DNA from: an uncultured Nitrospira sp.
Lineage (GTDB): Bacteria > Nitrospirota > Nitrospiria > Nitrospirales > Nitrospiraceae
Reading direction: 5' to 3'
NCBI GenBank assembly: GCA_902500995.1
Contig: CABVSR010000004.1
Coordinates: 124,001-188,000 of the forward strand
DNA: 64,000 bases
Below the pieces are notes generated by a model. That model was given only the letters and a program-made list of their open reading frames with translations. It did not search any database and had not been told where the DNA came from. How positions within the stretch are numbered: the first letter of the stretch is position 1; each line of letters starts with the position of its first letter. The position numbers were made by a program, and so were the translations under genes. Shown piece by piece: positions 27,062 through 37,584 of the stretch.

Positions 27062-29731
27062 ATGCCTGATCAAAAACCAGACACCGTCCGGCTGACCATC
27101 GACGGTACGACAGTTGCGGTTCCCAAAGGCACCCTGGTGATCGAAGCCGCGCGCCGCGTCGGGGTGATGATTCCGCATTTTTGTTACCACCCCAAACTGA
27201 AGCCGGATGCCAATTGCCGGATGTGCCTGGTCGAAATCGAAAAGATGCCCAAGCTGCAAACCGCCTGCAGCACGCCTGTTGCCGAAGGCATGGCCGTGCG
27301 GACCGCCACCACCACGGTCGATGACGCACACAAGTCGGTGCTGGAATTCATCCTGGCCAACCACCCGCTGGATTGCCCGGTGTGCGATCAAGGCGGCAAG
27401 TGCGACCTGCAGGATTTCTCGCATCAGTACACGCCGACCACCAGCCGGTTTGCGGAAACGAAACGCATCTTTCAGAAAGAGTACTTTAGCCCGCTCATCG
27501 AAACGCAGATGAATCGCTGCGTGCAGTGTTTGCGCTGCGTGCGGTATTGCGACGAAATCATGGACGTCAAAGCGCTGGCGCCCGTCGGCCGCGGCACGAT
27601 GACCGAAATCAAGCACTTCGGCCCGCATGAACTCGATTGTGAATTCTGCGGCGGCTGCATCCAAATCTGCCCGGTGGGGGCGATCACGAGCCGGCTGTCC
27701 ATGTATGAATACCGGCCCTGGATGCTCAAACGGGCCGACACCATCTGCACCTTCTGCGGCGACGGCTGCCGCATCACCGTGCAAACCAAAGGAAACGAAC
27801 TCATCGAGGTCAATTCCTCGCACGGGGCCGGCCGGAATAACGGCGATCTGTGCGCTCGCGGATTCTTCGGTTTCCATGCCAGCACCCATGCCGAGCGCCT
27901 GACCCATCCGCTGATCCGCCGCGACGGCATCCTGGTGCAAACCACCTGGGAAGAGGCGCTGGAATATGTCGCTGAACAGGCGCTCCGGGTCAAGCTGGCC
28001 AACGGCCCCGATGCGTTCGGAGGTCTCATCACCTCCCGCTGCACCAACGAAGACCTCTACGTGTTTCAAAAATTCATGCGCCAGGTGATCGGCACCAACC
28101 GGATCGATAGCAGCGCGCGATATGGCCACCTGAACGGGATTCAGGCCTTGCGCCGCGTGCAAGGCACACACCGGTGGACGATCGCTTTTGAAGATATCGT
28201 CGCCGCGAACGCCCTGCTCTTAGTCGGCACCAATATCACGGAGACCAGCCCGATTACCGGGCTGAAGGTGAAAGAAGCCGTCAAGAAACGGCAGGCCAAT
28301 CTACTCACGATCGAATCTCTGGAACCGGCGGTCGACACCATCAGCAATATCGCGAACCTGGCCACGCAGCATTTTGCGACCCACCCCGAGCAGATCGGCA
28401 ATACGGTCTTGGGCCTGATCAAGGCAGTCATCGACGGCAATCTGATGGACTCAGGTCTCGCCGAACAGTCCCCGGCCTTCGTGCAACGGCTCACCGCCGC
28501 CGTGCAACAGACTTCCTGGGAAGCCCTTGAAGGCGCGACCGGCCATACTCGCGCGCATTGGGAGGAGTCCGCCAAACTCCTGGCCGCAGCGAAACGAGTG
28601 GTGATCCTGGTCGGAAACGGCGTCCTGCGGCAACCCGACGGGGAAGGCACGACCACGAATCTCCTGGATCTCCTGATCCTGCTGGGAAAACTGAATCAGC
28701 TTGGTTGCGGGGTTGGACCGCTGGCCGAAGAAAACAACGATCAAGGCGCGGTCGAAATGGGCGCCGTGCCGGAGTTTCTCCCTGGACCGGCCCCGCTCAT
28801 GGATCAAGCATCCAGGGATCGCCTCGCAGCAGTGTGGCGTGAAGAACTGCCTCGGACGCCCGGCCTCTCCATGATCGAGATGCTTGCCGCCGCCGATAAG
28901 GGTAGCCTCAAGGCCTTGTTTGTGGTCGGCGAGAATCCGGTCGGCACCTTGCCGGCCGCGGCCCGAGCCAAAGAGGCCCTGGCCAAACTGGAACTGCTGG
29001 TCTGTCAGGAGTTATTTCTCACCGAAACGGCGGCCATGGCCCATGTGGTCCTCCCCGCCTGCTCTTACATGGAAAAAGACGGCACCTTCACCAACTCCGA
29101 AGGACATGTGCAAGCCGTCCGGCAGGCGATTAATCCGATCGGTGACAGTCGCCCGGATTGGGAAATGTTGTCGGCCGTCTCCGTCTTGATGGGCGCGCCA
29201 CTGGAATATGGCGATGCGCGCGAGATTCTGAAGGAGATTCGCAGCATCATTCCCGGCTATGGCCTATTGGGACCGACGCCCACGTCTCCCAAAGTCGACC
29301 AGGCCGCCTTGAACCGGTATCTCGCGGAGGGCGCCGCTGCCGACATGGCAGCGCGATACGCGCTGCGCCAGGTGCCCAAGACCGATGAGACGTCATTGAC
29401 GCTGATGTTCACCCAATCCCTGTTCCATTCAGGAAAATTGTCCACCCGCTCCAAGGGCCTGCTGCAACTGCAGCAGGATGGCTGTCTGTCCATCAATCCG
29501 GCGGATGCGGCCAAGCTGGGACTGGCGGACGGCGAGAAGGTGCAGGTGTCGAACCAGCGCGGCTCCATGACCACCAGGACGAAGATCCGCGAGCGCGTGC
29601 CGGCCGGCCTGGTGTGGTTTCCTGAACATTTCGACGACGAGGCCAAACAACTCGCTGAATGGACGATTGATCCCCGGACGCAAATCCCCTATTTTAAGCT
29701 CGCGCACGTGTCTCTCGCGAAGGTCTCGTAG
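27062..29731 (+). CDS. nuoG: NADH-quinone oxidoreductase subunit G
   Basis: 889 residues. N-terminal [2Fe-2S] N1b (FCYHPKLKPDANCRMCLVE, TACSTPV), the His/Cys N4-N5 region (DCPVCDQGGKCDLQD, CVQCLRCVRYC, CEFCGGCIQICPVG) and an additional CTFCGDGC...GDLCARG site matching cluster N7. The rest is a molybdopterin-oxidoreductase-like domain without an evident Mo ligand, as usual for NuoG. N7 is found in only part of bacterial complex I, such as E. coli and Thermus. Confidence 0.97.
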   Translation: MPDQKPDTVRLTIDGTTVAVPKGTLVIEAARRVGVMIPHFCYHPKLKPDANCRMCLVEIEKMPKLQTACSTPVAEGMAVRTATTTVDDAHKSVLEFILANHPLDCPVCDQGGKCDLQDFSHQYTPTTSRFAETKRIFQKEYFSPLIETQMNRCVQCLRCVRYCDEIMDVKALAPVGRGTMTEIKHFGPHELDCEFCGGCIQICPVGAITSRLSMYEYRPWMLKRADTICTFCGDGCRITVQTKGNELIEVNSSHGAGRNNGDLCARGFFGFHASTHAERLTHPLIRRDGILVQTTWEEALEYVAEQALRVKLANGPDAFGGLITSRCTNEDLYVFQKFMRQVIGTNRIDSSARYGHLNGIQALRRVQGTHRWTIAFEDIVAANALLLVGTNITETSPITGLKVKEAVKKRQANLLTIESLEPAVDTISNIANLATQHFATHPEQIGNTVLGLIKAVIDGNLMDSGLAEQSPAFVQRLTAAVQQTSWEALEGATGHTRAHWEESAKLLAAAKRVVILVGNGVLRQPDGEGTTTNLLDLLILLGKLNQLGCGVGPLAEENNDQGAVEMGAVPEFLPGPAPLMDQASRDRLAAVWREELPRTPGLSMIEMLAAADKGSLKALFVVGENPVGTLPAAARAKEALAKLELLVCQELFLTETAAMAHVVLPACSYMEKDGTFTNSEGHVQAVRQAINPIGDSRPDWEMLSAVSVLMGAPLEYGDAREILKEIRSIIPGYGLLGPTPTSPKVDQAALNRYLAEGAAADMAARYALRQVPKTDETSLTLMFTQSLFHSGKLSTRSKGLLQLQQDGCLSINPADAAKLGLADGEKVQVSNQRGSMTTRTKIRERVPAGLVWFPEHFDDEAKQLAEWTIDPRTQIPYFKLAHVSLAKVS

Positions 29732-29755
29732 GACGGGACGAGGAGTATTGCTGTT

Positions 29756-30823
29756 ATGGAAATCGGATTACGACTGGCGGTGTCGTTAGCGCAAATCGCC
29801 GCGGTAATGGGAGTGGTGATGCTGACCGTCATGGTCCTGACCCTCGCGGAGCGGAAGGTCCTGGGCTGGATGCAGGATCGCATGGGCCCTATGGAAGTCG
29901 GTCCCTACGGCGTGCTGCAACCGATCGCAGACGGATTGAAACTCTTCTTCAAGGAAGACATCATTCCGGCCGGCGCGAACAAGTTCCTCTTCACGCTGGC
30001 GCCGATCCTCGCGCTGGTGCCGGCTATGATCGGGTTTGCCGTGATTCCCTTCGGGCCGACCATGACCATCGAGCTGTTCGGCATGCAGGTCAAGCCGTTC
30101 GTCATCAGCGATATCAACATCGGCATCCTCTATATTCTGGCCTTCGCCTCCATCGGCGCCTACGGCATCATCCTTGGCGGCTGGTCTTCCAACAGCAAAT
30201 ACTCCCTCCTCGGCGGGCTCCGTTCCGCCGCGCAGGTGATCAGCTACGAATTGAACGTCGGCCTCGCAATCGTAGGCGTCATCCTCCTGTCCGGATCCTT
30301 GAGCTTGGTGAAAATCACGGAGGCGCAGTCCGGAGGATTCTGGAACTGGTTCATCATCGCCTTGCCGTTCCCGCAGATTTTTGCCTTCGTGGTCTATGTC
30401 ATCTCGTCGGTGGCGGAAACCAACCGGGTGCCCTTCGACCTACCGGAAGCGGAGAGCGAACTCGTGGCGGGATTCTTCACCGAATACAGCGGCATGCGGT
30501 TTGCGTTTTTCTTCATCGCGGAATACGCGAACATGATTCTGGTGTCCTGCGTGGCAGCCGCCCTCTTCTTGGGCGGGTGGAACGCGCCCTATCCCGGCAC
30601 CCTCCTCGGCCACCTCGGCCTGGACGCCCTCGCCTGGATTGAAAACGTCGTCTGGTTCGCCGCCAAGGTCTACTTCTTCCTGTTCCTGTTTTTCTGGTTA
30701 CGGGCCACGCTGCCCCGCCTGCGGTATGACCAGCTGATGCGGTTCGGGTGGAAGGTGATGTTGCCCATCGCCCTCGGCAACATTGTGTTGACGGCCATCG
30801 CCGCCTACTTCTTCCCGCGGTAA
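29756..30823 (+). CDS. nuoH: NADH-quinone oxidoreductase subunit H
   Basis: 355 residues with about eight helices. Signatures are [16 protein letters not shown] near the N-terminus, [16 protein letters not shown], and the quinone-channel loop [20 protein letters not shown] (split here as known NuoH motifs). It joins the peripheral arm to the pumping arm. Confidence 0.98.
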   Translation: MEIGLRLAVSLAQIAAVMGVVMLTVMVLTLAERKVLGWMQDRMGPMEVGPYGVLQPIADGLKLFFKEDIIPAGANKFLFTLAPILALVPAMIGFAVIPFGPTMTIELFGMQVKPFVISDINIGILYILAFASIGAYGIILGGWSSNSKYSLLGGLRSAAQVISYELNVGLAIVGVILLSGSLSLVKITEAQSGGFWNWFIIALPFPQIFAFVVYVISSVAETNRVPFDLPEAESELVAGFFTEYSGMRFAFFFIAEYANMILVSCVAAALFLGGWNAPYPGTLLGHLGLDALAWIENVVWFAAKVYFFLFLFFWLRATLPRLRYDQLMRFGWKVMLPIALGNIVLTAIAAYFFPR

Positions 30824-30833
30824 ACGGAGCGAG

Positions 30834-31409
30834 ATGAACGTCGCCATCACGGCACAACCGAAACGGAAACCGTCATTCAGCGATTGGCTGAAAACGTTGA
30901 CGTTCTATGAGCTGCTCGTGGGCATGAAAGCCACGCTCAAGCACCTGCTCAACTATAAACCGATCACCTTGCAGTACCCGCATGAGAAGCGGCTCCTCCC
31001 TGAAAACTATCGCGGGATGCTGGCCTTGTTGCGCTATGACGACGGCACGGAAAAATGTGTCGGATGCGACCTCTGCGAAGCGGCTTGCCCGTCGCGCGTG
31101 ATCCGGGTCGTCAGTGGCGAAGTTCCCGGGGAGCCGACCAAACGGTACTCCAAGGAGTACTACATGGATATGACGCGCTGCCTCTTCTGCGGGCTCTGCG
31201 TCGACGCCTGTCCCGTGGACGCCCTGGGCATGACCCGCGAGTTCGAATGGGCCGTGTACGACAAACGCCAGCTCCATCTCAACAAACAACAGCTGCTGGC
31301 CATCGGTGATCGCGCCTATCCCGTCCGGGAAAAGCGCCTTGAACTGCAGCACCCGAACGTGGCGTTTTTTAACGTGACGTTCAAACACCTCCCGCAAAAG
31401 GAGCACTAG
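30834..31409 (+). CDS. nuoI: NADH-quinone oxidoreductase subunit I
   Basis: 191 residues with two [4Fe-4S] ferredoxin motifs, CVGCDLCEAACP and CLFCGLCVDACP (N6a and N6b). An amphipathic N-terminal helix region packs on the membrane. It starts 10 bases after nuoH. Confidence 0.98.
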   Translation: MNVAITAQPKRKPSFSDWLKTLTFYELLVGMKATLKHLLNYKPITLQYPHEKRLLPENYRGMLALLRYDDGTEKCVGCDLCEAACPSRVIRVVSGEVPGEPTKRYSKEYYMDMTRCLFCGLCVDACPVDALGMTREFEWAVYDKRQLHLNKQQLLAIGDRAYPVREKRLELQHPNVAFFNVTFKHLPQKEH

Positions 31410-31537
31410 GCCTTCCGCCTCGTCCTCCGTGCTGGCCTTCCACACAGAGACGAACGCGGCGAATAGACTGCCACCGGTCAGAGAGCCAGGGCGACAGGGG
31501 GCAAGGTTTCAGTTGGGTCGGACGAGATAACGGACGC

Positions 31538-32053
31538 ATGGATCACATCTTTTTCTTTTATTTTGCTGCGGTGATCGCCACCACTTCCGTACTGGTGGTC
31601 GCCTTGCGCAACCCCGTGTACAGCGCGCTGGCGTTGTTGATCATGTTTTTTCATGTCGCGGGCCTCTACGTCACGCTCCACGCGGAGTTTCTGGCCGCGG
31701 TTCAGATCGTCGTCTACGCCGGCGCCATTCTCGTGCTCTACCTGTTTGTCGTCATGCTCCTGAGCATCAAATCCGAAGAGCGTTATCACAACCAGCTCCC
31801 CGTGGCGGGACTCCTGGGTGTCATGTTGTGCACCGAAGTGATTCTCTTGCTCATTCAATCCCGCACCGCCGCCTCGGCCCCGGCGCCCGCCGCCGATCCC
31901 GTCGCCGGACCGGGCAATACTGAATTGATCGGGGAAGCCTTGTACTCGACCTATTTGTTTCCCTTTGAAGTCGCCTCGCTGATCCTGCTCGTAGCCATGA
32001 TCGGGGCGATCATTCTGGCAAAAAAAGATCTCAACGAACAGGCGCAGCAATAA
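31538..32053 (+). CDS. nuoJ: NADH-quinone oxidoreductase subunit J
   Basis: 171 residues, five predicted helices; [20 protein letters not shown] and [18 protein letters not shown] are the NuoJ core. The 128-base gap from nuoI is the longest unexplained gap in the operon; I see no palindrome, repeat or promoter in it. Confidence 0.96.
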   Translation: MDHIFFFYFAAVIATTSVLVVALRNPVYSALALLIMFFHVAGLYVTLHAEFLAAVQIVVYAGAILVLYLFVVMLLSIKSEERYHNQLPVAGLLGVMLCTEVILLLIQSRTAASAPAPAADPVAGPGNTELIGEALYSTYLFPFEVASLILLVAMIGAIILAKKDLNEQAQQ

Positions 32054-32063
32054 CGGTACGTCC

Positions 32064-32369
32064 ATGGCTGTTCCCTTATCCTACTATCTGATCCTGAGCG
32101 GGTTTGTGTTCCTCACCGGTGTGGTGGGCGTGCTCATCCGGCGAAACATCATTGTGATTTTGCTTTCGGTCGAGCTGATGTTGAATGCCACGAACATCAA
32201 CTTCGTGGCCTTTTCGGAGTACTTTCACAATGTCGCGGGGCAGGTCTTCGTGTTTTTCGCCCTCACCGTGGCGGCGGCGGAAGTCGCCGTCGGCTTGGCC
32301 ATCATCATTGCGCTTCACCGGACCAACTCATCGATCTATATCGACGATCTCAATTTGTTGAAACGATAG
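32064..32369 (+). CDS. nuoK: NADH-quinone oxidoreductase subunit K
   Basis: 101 residues, three helices, with the membrane glutamates of the proton path ([15 protein letters not shown] and [15 protein letters not shown]). Full length. It follows nuoJ by 10 bases. Confidence 0.97.
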   Translation: MAVPLSYYLILSGFVFLTGVVGVLIRRNIIVILLSVELMLNATNINFVAFSEYFHNVAGQVFVFFALTVAAAEVAVGLAIIIALHRTNSSIYIDDLNLLKR

Positions 32370-32385
32370 GCCGACCATCCCGACC

Positions 32386-34284
32386 ATGATGTACGCGCTG
32401 ATTCCATTGCTTCCCCTGTTCTCCTTTCTGATCGTCGGTATCGGCGAGCAATGGATCAAGGATCGCGCGCATCTGGTGGCCGTCCCGGCGATGGTGGGTT
32501 CATTCCTGCTCTCCCTGCTGGCCCTGCACGACGTCGCCACCGGCCAATCCATCAATGTGACCCTTTACACCTGGCTGACCTCGGGCAACCTGGATATTCA
32601 CATCGGCATTTCCATCGATCGCCTGACCGCCGTCATGCTGATCCTGGTCACCACCGTCAGCACGCTGGTGCACATCTACACGATCGGCTACATGCACGGG
32701 GAGCCAGGGTACGCCCGATTCTTCGCCTACATCGCCCTCTTCACCTTCTCGATGCTGATGCTGGTGATGGCAGACAATCTGTTGCAGTTGTTCGTATTCT
32801 GGGAAGCGGTCGGCCTCTGTTCCTACCTGCTCATCGGACATTGGTACGAGCGGCCCAGCGCCTGCGCCGCCGCGACGAAGGCCTTCCTGGTCAACCGCGT
32901 CGGCGACTTCGGGTTCATCCTCGGCCTGTTCCTCGTCTGGTACTCCTTCGGCTCGCTCGACTATGCGACGATCTTCGCGCAGGCCGGACAACTGGCCGCG
33001 AAGACCACGAACCTTCTCGGGCCGTTCGGCGGCACCTGGGACGTCTCGGTCATGACGATGATCTGCCTCCTGCTCTTTACCGGAGCGGTCGGCAAATCCG
33101 CGCAAGTCCCGCTCCATGTCTGGCTTCCCGACGCGATGGAAGGCCCTACGCCGATTTCGGCCTTGATCCATGCCGCCACCATGGTCACGGCCGGCGTGTT
33201 CATGGTCGCGCGATTGGCCCCGCTGTATAACCTGTCGCCCACGGCGATGACGGTCGTCGCGCTGGTCGGCGCAATCACGATGATGCTGGGCGCCACGATC
33301 GCCCTGACCCAGACGGACATCAAACGCGTGGTGGCCTATTCCACGATGAGCCAGCTTGGGTACATGGTCATGGCCTGCGGCTTGGGCGCATACGGCGCCG
33401 GCATGTACCACCTGCTCACCCACGGCGCCTTTAAGGCGCTGCTCTTTTTGGGCTGCGGCTCGGTCATCATCGCGCTCCATCACGAACAAGACATGCGCCG
33501 CATGGGTGGCTTGAAGGACACACTTCCGGTCACCTATTGGACCTTCCTGGTGGGCTCGCTCGCGCTGGCCGGATTCCCGCTGACCGCCGGGTTCTTCAGC
33601 AAAGATGATCTGCTGGTCTCCTCTTGGTCGGCCGGTCCTTTGGGCCAGGTGCTGACCATCTGCGGATTGCTGACGGCTGGGTTAACCGCGTTCTACAGTT
33701 TCCGGCTCGTGTTCGTGACCTTTTGGGGCGCATCCCGCGTGGATCCGCACCATGCGAGCCATGTGCACGAACCTTCAACCACGATGACGGCGCCCTTGAT
33801 GGTGCTGGCGGTGTTGAGCATTGTCGCCGGCTACCTGGGTATTCCTGCGTTTCTGGAGCCGGTCTTTCACGGCGAGGGAGCGGCGGGGCATCATGAAGGA
33901 TCGGCCGCCTACACCATTATGGCGCTGGCCACGTTGATGGGACTCACAGGAATCGGTGCGGCCTATTATCTCTATGTGCTGAATCCCGGCCTGCCGGATC
34001 GCCTTGCGCAGCAGTGGCGCGCCGCGTACGAGTTGTCGCTGCACAAGTGGTATATCGATGAAGCCTATGACCGTTCCCTGGTCCGTCCGACGTTGGCTGC
34101 CGCACAGGGGCTGTGGAAGCATGTCGATGTGGCCATTATCGACGGCGCCGTCAATGGCGTAGCCCGTGCGATTGCCTGGGGCGGCTGGTTGATCCGGCTG
34201 ACCCAAAGCGGGCAAACGCAGCATTACGCGCTCGGCATGACACTGGGCGCCGTGGTCATTCTGACGGTGTATCTGCTGCTATAG
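32386..34284 (+). CDS. nuoL: NADH-quinone oxidoreductase subunit L
   Basis: 632 residues, antiporter-like subunit with about 16 helices. FWEAVGLCSYLLIGHWYE, VPLHVWLPDAMEGPTPISALIHAATM (shown as the standard motif, positions about 245-270) and the lysine-bearing KAFLVNRVGDFGF are present. The C-terminal extension forms the lateral helix along the membrane arm. It ends with a further helix (YALGMTLGAVVILTVYLLL). Confidence 0.97.
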   Translation: MMYALIPLLPLFSFLIVGIGEQWIKDRAHLVAVPAMVGSFLLSLLALHDVATGQSINVTLYTWLTSGNLDIHIGISIDRLTAVMLILVTTVSTLVHIYTIGYMHGEPGYARFFAYIALFTFSMLMLVMADNLLQLFVFWEAVGLCSYLLIGHWYERPSACAAATKAFLVNRVGDFGFILGLFLVWYSFGSLDYATIFAQAGQLAAKTTNLLGPFGGTWDVSVMTMICLLLFTGAVGKSAQVPLHVWLPDAMEGPTPISALIHAATMVTAGVFMVARLAPLYNLSPTAMTVVALVGAITMMLGATIALTQTDIKRVVAYSTMSQLGYMVMACGLGAYGAGMYHLLTHGAFKALLFLGCGSVIIALHHEQDMRRMGGLKDTLPVTYWTFLVGSLALAGFPLTAGFFSKDDLLVSSWSAGPLGQVLTICGLLTAGLTAFYSFRLVFVTFWGASRVDPHHASHVHEPSTTMTAPLMVLAVLSIVAGYLGIPAFLEPVFHGEGAAGHHEGSAAYTIMALATLMGLTGIGAAYYLYVLNPGLPDRLAQQWRAAYELSLHKWYIDEAYDRSLVRPTLAAAQGLWKHVDVAIIDGAVNGVARAIAWGGWLIRLTQSGQTQHYALGMTLGAVVILTVYLLL

Positions 34285-34326
34285 CGGGACAGGATGGATG
34301 GAACTCCGAATGACTGACACATCCTT

Positions 34327-34386
34327 TCACGCTTTACGTTCCCGTTTCGCATTTCACGTTTTACCTTTTACGTTTCACGTTTTACG
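34327..34386. repeat. TTTCACG/TTTTACG array (nuoL-nuoM gap)
   Basis: About nine TTTCACG-, TTTTACG- or CTTTACG-like units run in one direction (TTTCACGCTTTACG, CATTTCACGTTTTACC, TTTTACGTTTCACG, TTTTACGC). This is the clearest tandem array of the family in the window. Confidence 0.85.
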
Positions 34387-34416
34387 CACTCCGTATCACC
34401 TCTGGAGCAGACTTTC

Positions 34417-35976
34417 GTGACGTCGTTTCCCTGGTTGAGCCTCATCGTATTTTCCCCGCTGATCGGCGCGGTGCTCTGCTTGCTGGTCAAGGCCGAGTCC
34501 TCCCGCCTGGTGGCGCTCGGTTTCACAGTCGGCAACTTCTTGCTCTCTTTGCCGCTCTGGTGGTTGTTCGACAGCTCCACCGCCAACATGCAGTTCGTAG
34601 AACGGGCCTCCTGGATCAGCTCTCCGCCGGTGAACTATAGCCTGGGCCTGGATGGCATCAGCTTTCCGCTGGTGCTCATGACCACGTTCCTCATGCCGTT
34701 CTGCGTGACGGTGTCCTGGACGGCGATCGAGAAACGCGTACAACTGTTTATGTCCATGCTGCTGGTCATGGAAGCGGCCATGGTGGGCGTCTTCGTCGCG
34801 TTGGACTTCGTGCTGTTCTACGTGTTCTGGGAAGTCATGCTGATCCCGATGTATCTGCTCATCGGCGTCTGGGGCGGTCCCAATCGGCTGTATGCGGCCA
34901 TCAAATTTTTTCTCTACACGCTGGCCGGCAGTTTGCTCCTCCTGGTCGCCATCCTCGCGCTGTATTTCCATGGCGGGCATACCTTCGACATCCTGGAACT
35001 GAGCCGCGGAACCTACGGCGCATCGCTCCAGATGTGGCTGTTCCTGGCCTTCTTCGCCGCCTTCGCGGTCAAGGTCCCCATGTTTCCCTTTCATACCTGG
35101 CTGCCGGACGCCCACGTGGAAGCTCCCACGGCAGGCAGCGTCATCCTGGCCAGCGTGTTGCTGAAAATGGGGACGTACGGATTCCTTCGCTTCACGTTAC
35201 CGATGCTCCCTGATGCCACAGTGGCCTTCACGAAACCGATGATCGCGCTCTCGATCGTGGCCATCATCTACGGGGCCTACATGGCGCTGGCGCAGAGCGA
35301 CATCAAGAAGCTCATTGCCTACTCCAGCGTCAGTCACATGGGCTTCGTGACATTGGGCATCTTCGTCCTCAACATCCAGGGCATCGAAGGGGCGGTCATG
35401 CAGATGGTCAATCACGGGATCACCACGGGTGGACTCTTCCTCTGTGTGGGCATCGTGTATGAGCGAACCCATAGCCGCCAGATTCTGGACAATACCGGCC
35501 TGGCCGGCCCCATGCCGCGCTACGCGATCTTTCTGATGATTTTCGCCTTGTCCTCGTTGGGTCTTCCGGGCACCAACAGTTTCGTCGGCGAATTCCTCGT
35601 CTTGGCCGGCACATTCGTCTGGAGCCAGTTTGCCACGGCCTTCGCCGCGCTGGGGGTGATTCTCGCCGCCGCCTATATGCTCTGGCTCATGCAACGGGTC
35701 GTCTTCGGCACGCCTGCTCCCGCGCATCGCGCCCATCTCCTGGACCTCAATGCCAGAGAGACGGCCACGCTCGTGCCGCTCATCGTTCTGGTATTCGTGC
35801 TGGGAATCTTCCCGAATCCGCTCTTGACCCGCATGCATGCCAGCGTGACGAATCTCTTGAACGGACAAAAGGCCCCCGCATACGCCACGGTGCCTCAGCC
35901 GACCACTTTGCCGAACAAGACGGCCACGGTGGCTGCGATTGCTCCTTCATCCTCTGACCAGGCGGCGGCACGATGA
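34417..35976 (+). CDS. nuoM: NADH-quinone oxidoreductase subunit M
   Basis: 519 residues from a GTG preceded by GGAG at 9 bases. FWEVMLIPMYLLIGVWGG, FPFHTWLPDAHVEAPTAGS and KMGTYGFLRF are NuoM signatures. It overlaps nuoN by four bases (ATGA). Only one NuoM is present here, so this operon is the standard form and not the two-NuoM variant. Confidence 0.97.
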   Translation: MTSFPWLSLIVFSPLIGAVLCLLVKAESSRLVALGFTVGNFLLSLPLWWLFDSSTANMQFVERASWISSPPVNYSLGLDGISFPLVLMTTFLMPFCVTVSWTAIEKRVQLFMSMLLVMEAAMVGVFVALDFVLFYVFWEVMLIPMYLLIGVWGGPNRLYAAIKFFLYTLAGSLLLLVAILALYFHGGHTFDILELSRGTYGASLQMWLFLAFFAAFAVKVPMFPFHTWLPDAHVEAPTAGSVILASVLLKMGTYGFLRFTLPMLPDATVAFTKPMIALSIVAIIYGAYMALAQSDIKKLIAYSSVSHMGFVTLGIFVLNIQGIEGAVMQMVNHGITTGGLFLCVGIVYERTHSRQILDNTGLAGPMPRYAIFLMIFALSSLGLPGTNSFVGEFLVLAGTFVWSQFATAFAALGVILAAAYMLWLMQRVVFGTPAPAHRAHLLDLNARETATLVPLIVLVFVLGIFPNPLLTRMHASVTNLLNGQKAPAYATVPQPTTLPNKTATVAAIAPSSSDQAAAR

Positions 35977-37448
35977 CCTTTCCCCTTCAAGACCTCATGG
36001 CCATTCTGCCGGAACTCCTCGTCATCGGCACGGCCTGCCTCATCCTGGCTCTTGACCCTGTCCTGGCCGCAGACAAAAAGGACCTGCTCGCCTGGTTGAC
36101 GCTGGGCGCCCTGGCCATGTGCATGGGCTTGACCTCGGCCCGCCTGACCGGCCAAACCTATGCCTTCAGCAACCTGGTGGTGCTCGATTCGTACGGCGCT
36201 TTCTGGAAGCTCCTGCTGTACATCGTCACCGGCCTCACCGTCCTCTTGTCTCTGGCCTATCTCAAAGCCGAACGATTGAGCATCGGCGAATATTACGGCT
36301 TCATTCTGCTGGCCTTGGCCGGCATGATGGTCATGGTCTCCGGCGCCGATCTGCTCACCATTTATCTCGGCACCGAACTGATGTCCCTGTCGCTCTATGT
36401 CATGGCCGGGTTAAAGCGGACGGAAGCGCGCTCGCTGGAAGCGTCGGCCAAATATTTTGTGCTGGGTGCCTTTTCCTCCGGCGTCTTGCTGTACGGCATT
36501 TCGCTGCTCTTCGGGGTGGCGGGCAGCACCAGGCTGTCCGTGATCGCGGAGGCCATCGCCACGCAGGGTACTGCCAATCCCATGTTGTCCCTCGCGCTCG
36601 TGCTGCTGGCCGTCGGATTCGGATTCAAATTAGCGGTCGTCCCCTTTCACATGTGGACGCCGGACGTCTATCAAGGCGCGCCGACCTCGGTCACCGCCTT
36701 TATGGCCGTGGCTTCCAAAGCCGCGAGCTTCGGGGCGTTCCTCCGTGTGTTCGTCGATGGGTTGGGCGGGGCCAGCGCCGACTGGTCGGTCCTGTTTACG
36801 ATCATCTGTCTAGCCACCTTGGCGTTGGGAAATCTGGTCGCCATCGTCCAAACCAGCATCAAGCGCATGCTGGCCTATTCCAGCATCGCCCATGCAGGAT
36901 ACGCCCTGATCGGCGTCGTCGTGGCCGCCGGGCACAGGGGCGACGGAGCTTCCAGTGGGTTTCCCAGCGTATTGCTCTATATCGCCGTGTATTCCTTCAT
37001 GACGCTGGGGGCGTTCGCGCTTGTCGGCATGTTACGCAAAGAGGGGCAGGAGAGTGAGAACATCGAGGATTACGCGGGACTGGCGAAACGCGAACCACTG
37101 GCGGCCTTTTTCATGCTTGTCTTCCTGGTCTCGCTGGCAGGCATTCCTCCCACCGCAGGCTTCATCGGCAAATTTTACATTTTCATGGCCGCCGTCAACA
37201 GCGGCATGACCTGGCTGGCGGTCGTGGCGGTCATCTTCGCCGCCATCTCGGCGTTTTATTATTTGCGGATCGTGATGGTGATGTACATGCGCGAGGCCGA
37301 AGGGTCCCAAGCCAGTCACTCTCGGCTGGAAACTTCTCCCGCGCTGTCGTTTGTTCTCGCATGTGCCCTCGCCGGCGTGGTCCTCCTCGGCCTTTTCCCG
37401 AACGGCCTGTGGTCGCTGGCCACCCATGCGGCACCGTTATTAAAATAA
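35973..37448 (+). CDS. nuoN: NADH-quinone oxidoreductase subunit N
   Basis: 491 residues. Antiporter-like, with LGTELMSLSLYVMAGLKR, VPFHMWTPDVYQGAPT and MLAYSSIAHAGYALIG. It closes the operon; the next gene is unrelated. Confidence 0.97.
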   Translation: MTFPLQDLMAILPELLVIGTACLILALDPVLAADKKDLLAWLTLGALAMCMGLTSARLTGQTYAFSNLVVLDSYGAFWKLLLYIVTGLTVLLSLAYLKAERLSIGEYYGFILLALAGMMVMVSGADLLTIYLGTELMSLSLYVMAGLKRTEARSLEASAKYFVLGAFSSGVLLYGISLLFGVAGSTRLSVIAEAIATQGTANPMLSLALVLLAVGFGFKLAVVPFHMWTPDVYQGAPTSVTAFMAVASKAASFGAFLRVFVDGLGGASADWSVLFTIICLATLALGNLVAIVQTSIKRMLAYSSIAHAGYALIGVVVAAGHRGDGASSGFPSVLLYIAVYSFMTLGAFALVGMLRKEGQESENIEDYAGLAKREPLAAFFMLVFLVSLAGIPPTAGFIGKFYIFMAAVNSGMTWLAVVAVIFAAISAFYYLRIVMVMYMREAEGSQASHSRLETSPALSFVLACALAGVVLLGLFPNGLWSLATHAAPLLK

Positions 37449-37461
37449 CCTTCCGGCGCCA

Positions 37462-37491
37462 GGCTCGTCGCGTCACCTTCTCCCGAGCCTC
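37462..37491 (+). terminator. Inverted repeat after nuoN
   Basis: AGGCTCG, 16-base loop, CGAGCCT starts 14 bases after the nuoN stop. No T-tract; weak candidate terminator. Confidence 0.3.
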
Positions 37492-37584
37492 GATATCCGA
37501 TGATGGGCCGACCGGCTTTGTCCGGCTTTCCTCCGAGTGGGATCAGTCATCGCACCGCATCGGCACTGGTTCACGCAGGCTTGC

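Noticed and set aside
34327-34386. CRISPR-like array in the nuoL-nuoM gap
   Set aside because: Units are 7 bases and degenerate with no unique spacers, and no cas genes are present.
32386-37448. Two-NuoM (2M) form of complex I known in Nitrospira
   Set aside because: Only one NuoL, one NuoM and one NuoN are encoded, so this is the standard 14-function set with C and D fused.
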